Source: Candidatus Woesearchaeota archaeon
GTDB lineage: Archaea; Nanobdellota; Nanobdellia; Woesearchaeales; DSVV01
DNA: 20,709 nt
Assembly: GCA_016205905.1 (NCBI GenBank)
Contig: JACQSP010000006.1
Span: 1-20,709 of the forward strand
Reading direction: 5' to 3'
Position numbers and translations under genes: made by a program. Numbering within the stretch: position 1 is the stretch's first letter; each line of letters opens with the position of its first letter. A model generated the notes under the pieces. The model saw only the letters and a program-made list of their open reading frames with translations, made no database searches and was not told where the DNA came from. This document shows positions 19,639 through 20,709 of this stretch, one piece after another.

Positions 19639-20235
19639 TTAATTCATAACAGGGAAAAGATAGCTTGTAAAACATAACGAAACTAATGCTGTTCCAAACT
19701 TTTTCTTAGGAATCATGCTGTCTGTTATTAAATTAATATCTTTCATTTCATAATCTTCTGAATAGCCGTTTGTATAAAGCTCTTCTAAACTCTGCCTTAA
19801 TTGTGATTTTACCTCTTCTTCGGTTAATTGACCATGATATTCGCAAACCAAGCCGCCGTATTTGTCGCCGGTTTGTTTGTTAAAAAGCCAGCCATAAATT
19901 ATGCCTGCTGTTGCTCTTTCTCCTTTTTTTGCATCAGCTACTGCCATAATACATTCCATGACTGCTCCATGCGTTAATTTTTCAGGCCTTTCTATCTCAG
20001 TAGCAATGCTTGGCAGGATTGAAGAGTAAGTCATGATATTGCACATTTCTATCCCTGCCTCTCTCAATGCAAGATGATAAGAGCCGGCATGCACAGTAAT
20101 ATCGCTTTCTCCTTTGCCTTTTGTAACAAAATAATCTTTTGGAATTCTCTGGCCAGTGAGTATGCTTGGCATAGCATGTACTAATATACCTTCTTGTCTT
20201 AACACACCTTTTTTTTGTAATTTGCTGTTGTTCAT
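19639..20235 (-). CDS. pdaD: Pyruvoyl-dependent arginine decarboxylase
   Basis: It converts arginine to agmatine, the first step of archaeal polyamine synthesis. The proenzyme self-cleaves within the Ser-Ser pair of NIMTYSSILP, residues 71-72 from this start, to generate the pyruvoyl group. Downstream blocks LTHGAVMECIMAVADA, ATAGIIYGW, YGGLVCEYHG and the C-terminal FGTALVSLCF match the family. The N-terminus is about 20 residues longer than in the Methanocaldococcus enzyme. I use the ATG at 20235 because TGGAGGG (20244-20250) is 8 nt upstream; the ATG at 20241 would leave only 2 nt. It is the first of three polyamine genes on this strand. Confidence 0.93.
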   Translation of the reverse strand: MNNSKLQKKGVLRQEGILVHAMPSILTGQRIPKDYFVTKGKGESDITVHAGSYHLALREAGIEMCNIMTYSSILPSIATEIERPEKLTHGAVMECIMAVADAKKGERATAGIIYGWLFNKQTGDKYGGLVCEYHGQLTEEEVKSQLRQSLEELYTNGYSEDYEMKDINLITDSMIPKKKFGTALVSLCFTSYLFPVMN

Positions 20236-20243
20236 TCTCATTT

Positions 20244-20250
20244 CCCTCCA
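20244..20250 (-). promoter_or_regulatory. Shine-Dalgarno of arginine decarboxylase
   Basis: The minus strand reads TGGAGGG, 8 nt before the ATG at 20235 and 2 nt before the one at 20241, which decides for the downstream start. A site this strong implies the gene is not leaderless. Confidence 0.65.
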
Positions 20251-20508
20251 CTATGGTTTTTTTAATAGAATTGTTTGTTGAATAGAACATTCTTGTTTGA
20301 TTATTTGATTTGTTTGGTTTGATAGATTATAAGTGTAATAATCTGAAAGAACATAAGCATTTGAAGAAAAACTGGATGAAGTTGATGAAAAAGAATTAAG
20401 AACTGATAAAATTACTAATAAAATCCGATTCCTGACTAAAAAAATCGTTTTGAAATCCCGCTTAAGTTTATTTAATTTAAGCGCATTAAATATATAGTTA
20501 GTGAGCAT
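20251..20508 (-). CDS. Doubtful small ORF with one hydrophobic segment
   Basis: An 85-codon frame ends just before the Shine-Dalgarno of the arginine decarboxylase gene. It has a basic N-terminus, a hydrophobic stretch (IFLVRNRILLVILSVL) and a Ser/Asn/Gln-rich tail, like a small signal-anchored protein. Against it, a TATA-like TATATATTTA lies inside its first codons, there is no ribosome site, and no family is recognised. It may instead be a long 5' leader of the decarboxylase mRNA. Confidence 0.25.
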   Translation of the reverse strand: MLTNYIFNALKLNKLKRDFKTIFLVRNRILLVILSVLNSFSSTSSSFSSNAYVLSDYYTYNLSNQTNQIIKQECSIQQTILLKKP

Positions 20509-20657
20509 TCTATTTAGTGAATTAATTAAATTGACTCCCCCTTTTTTAAGTTTATTTGAATATTATTGTTTGAAGTTTTTTTGTGTTTAGTGTTCATTTC
20601 ATCATCAAATATTTGTAAAAACATTTCAAAATCCCTGCAATAAAAGTATGGACTATT

Positions 20658-20700
20658 TGCAAAAATGATTATGAAATATGCAAAAAGTTATCATGAAATA
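20658..20700. repeat. Imperfect tandem duplication at window end
   Basis: TGCAAAAATGATTATGAAATA (20658-20678) is followed directly by a 22-base near copy (20679-20700) that differs mainly in the middle. The 20509-20709 stretch otherwise shows no gene or clear signal. Confidence 0.5.
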
Positions 20701-20709
20701 ATTAGTTTA

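Overview
The window looks like part of an AT-rich archaeal chromosome, most likely from a DPANN lineage (Woesearchaeota/Pacearchaeota-like; the phylum is inferred). The archaeal signals are aIF5B without a bacterial IF2 N-terminus, a class I HMG-CoA reductase with the archaeal HMG-CoA synthase/thiolase/DUF35 set, an archaeal MCT-1-type PUA protein, DUF371, a pyruvoyl-dependent arginine decarboxylase and a deoxyhypusine synthase-family enzyme. Most first-in-operon genes have a TATA box about 26-28 bp before the start codon and no Shine-Dalgarno (leaderless). Several internal operon genes instead carry GGAG- or AGGTGA-type sites.

Layout. 1-402: the tail of a + strand gene meeting a small predicted winged-helix regulator (-). 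512-5446 (+): upper mevalonate pathway, HMG-CoA reductase, HMG-CoA synthase, thiolase and DUF35 protein. A four-helix-bundle (23S IVP-type) gene sits between thiolase and DUF35 and is itself broken by a small palindromic insertion. 5501-8285 (-): a membrane-anchored transglutaminase-like protein and an MTA phosphorylase-family enzyme. 8718-11196 (+): aIF5B and a PUA-like RNA-binding protein. 11264-12463 (-): an HTH-nucleotidyltransferase/HEPN pair, probably toxin-antitoxin. 12632-14488 (-): a large HD-domain protein. 14862-15831 (-): DUF371 and MCT-1. 15901-16140 (+): a tiny membrane protein with twin CX3C motifs. 16430-20508 (-): a polyamine cluster (arginine decarboxylase, ureohydrolase, deoxyhypusine synthase-like enzyme), followed downstream by a GIDE-domain membrane protein and preceded by a doubtful small ORF.

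The most unusual content is between the genes. Three sequence families of intergenic hairpins are built from iterated 7-8-nt units: GTCGTNN at two operon junctions, GYTTGAAA flanking the IVP gene plus a solo copy, and GTAAGAG near the DHS-like gene. A separate family of double-hairpin elements, with TATACTAAA termini and TATA-type targets, has two copies; one interrupts the IVP gene with a 6-bp TATATA duplication. Other intergenic elements include a roughly 137-bp element bounded by a 10-bp direct repeat, a two-copy repeat with a GGGACGNAGTCC block, and a cluster of nested stems between two convergent genes. The IVP gene lies between inverted octamer arms, which suggests an undescribed small mobile or iteron-hairpin system. 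No IS transposase, CRISPR array, tRNA or rRNA gene was recognised.
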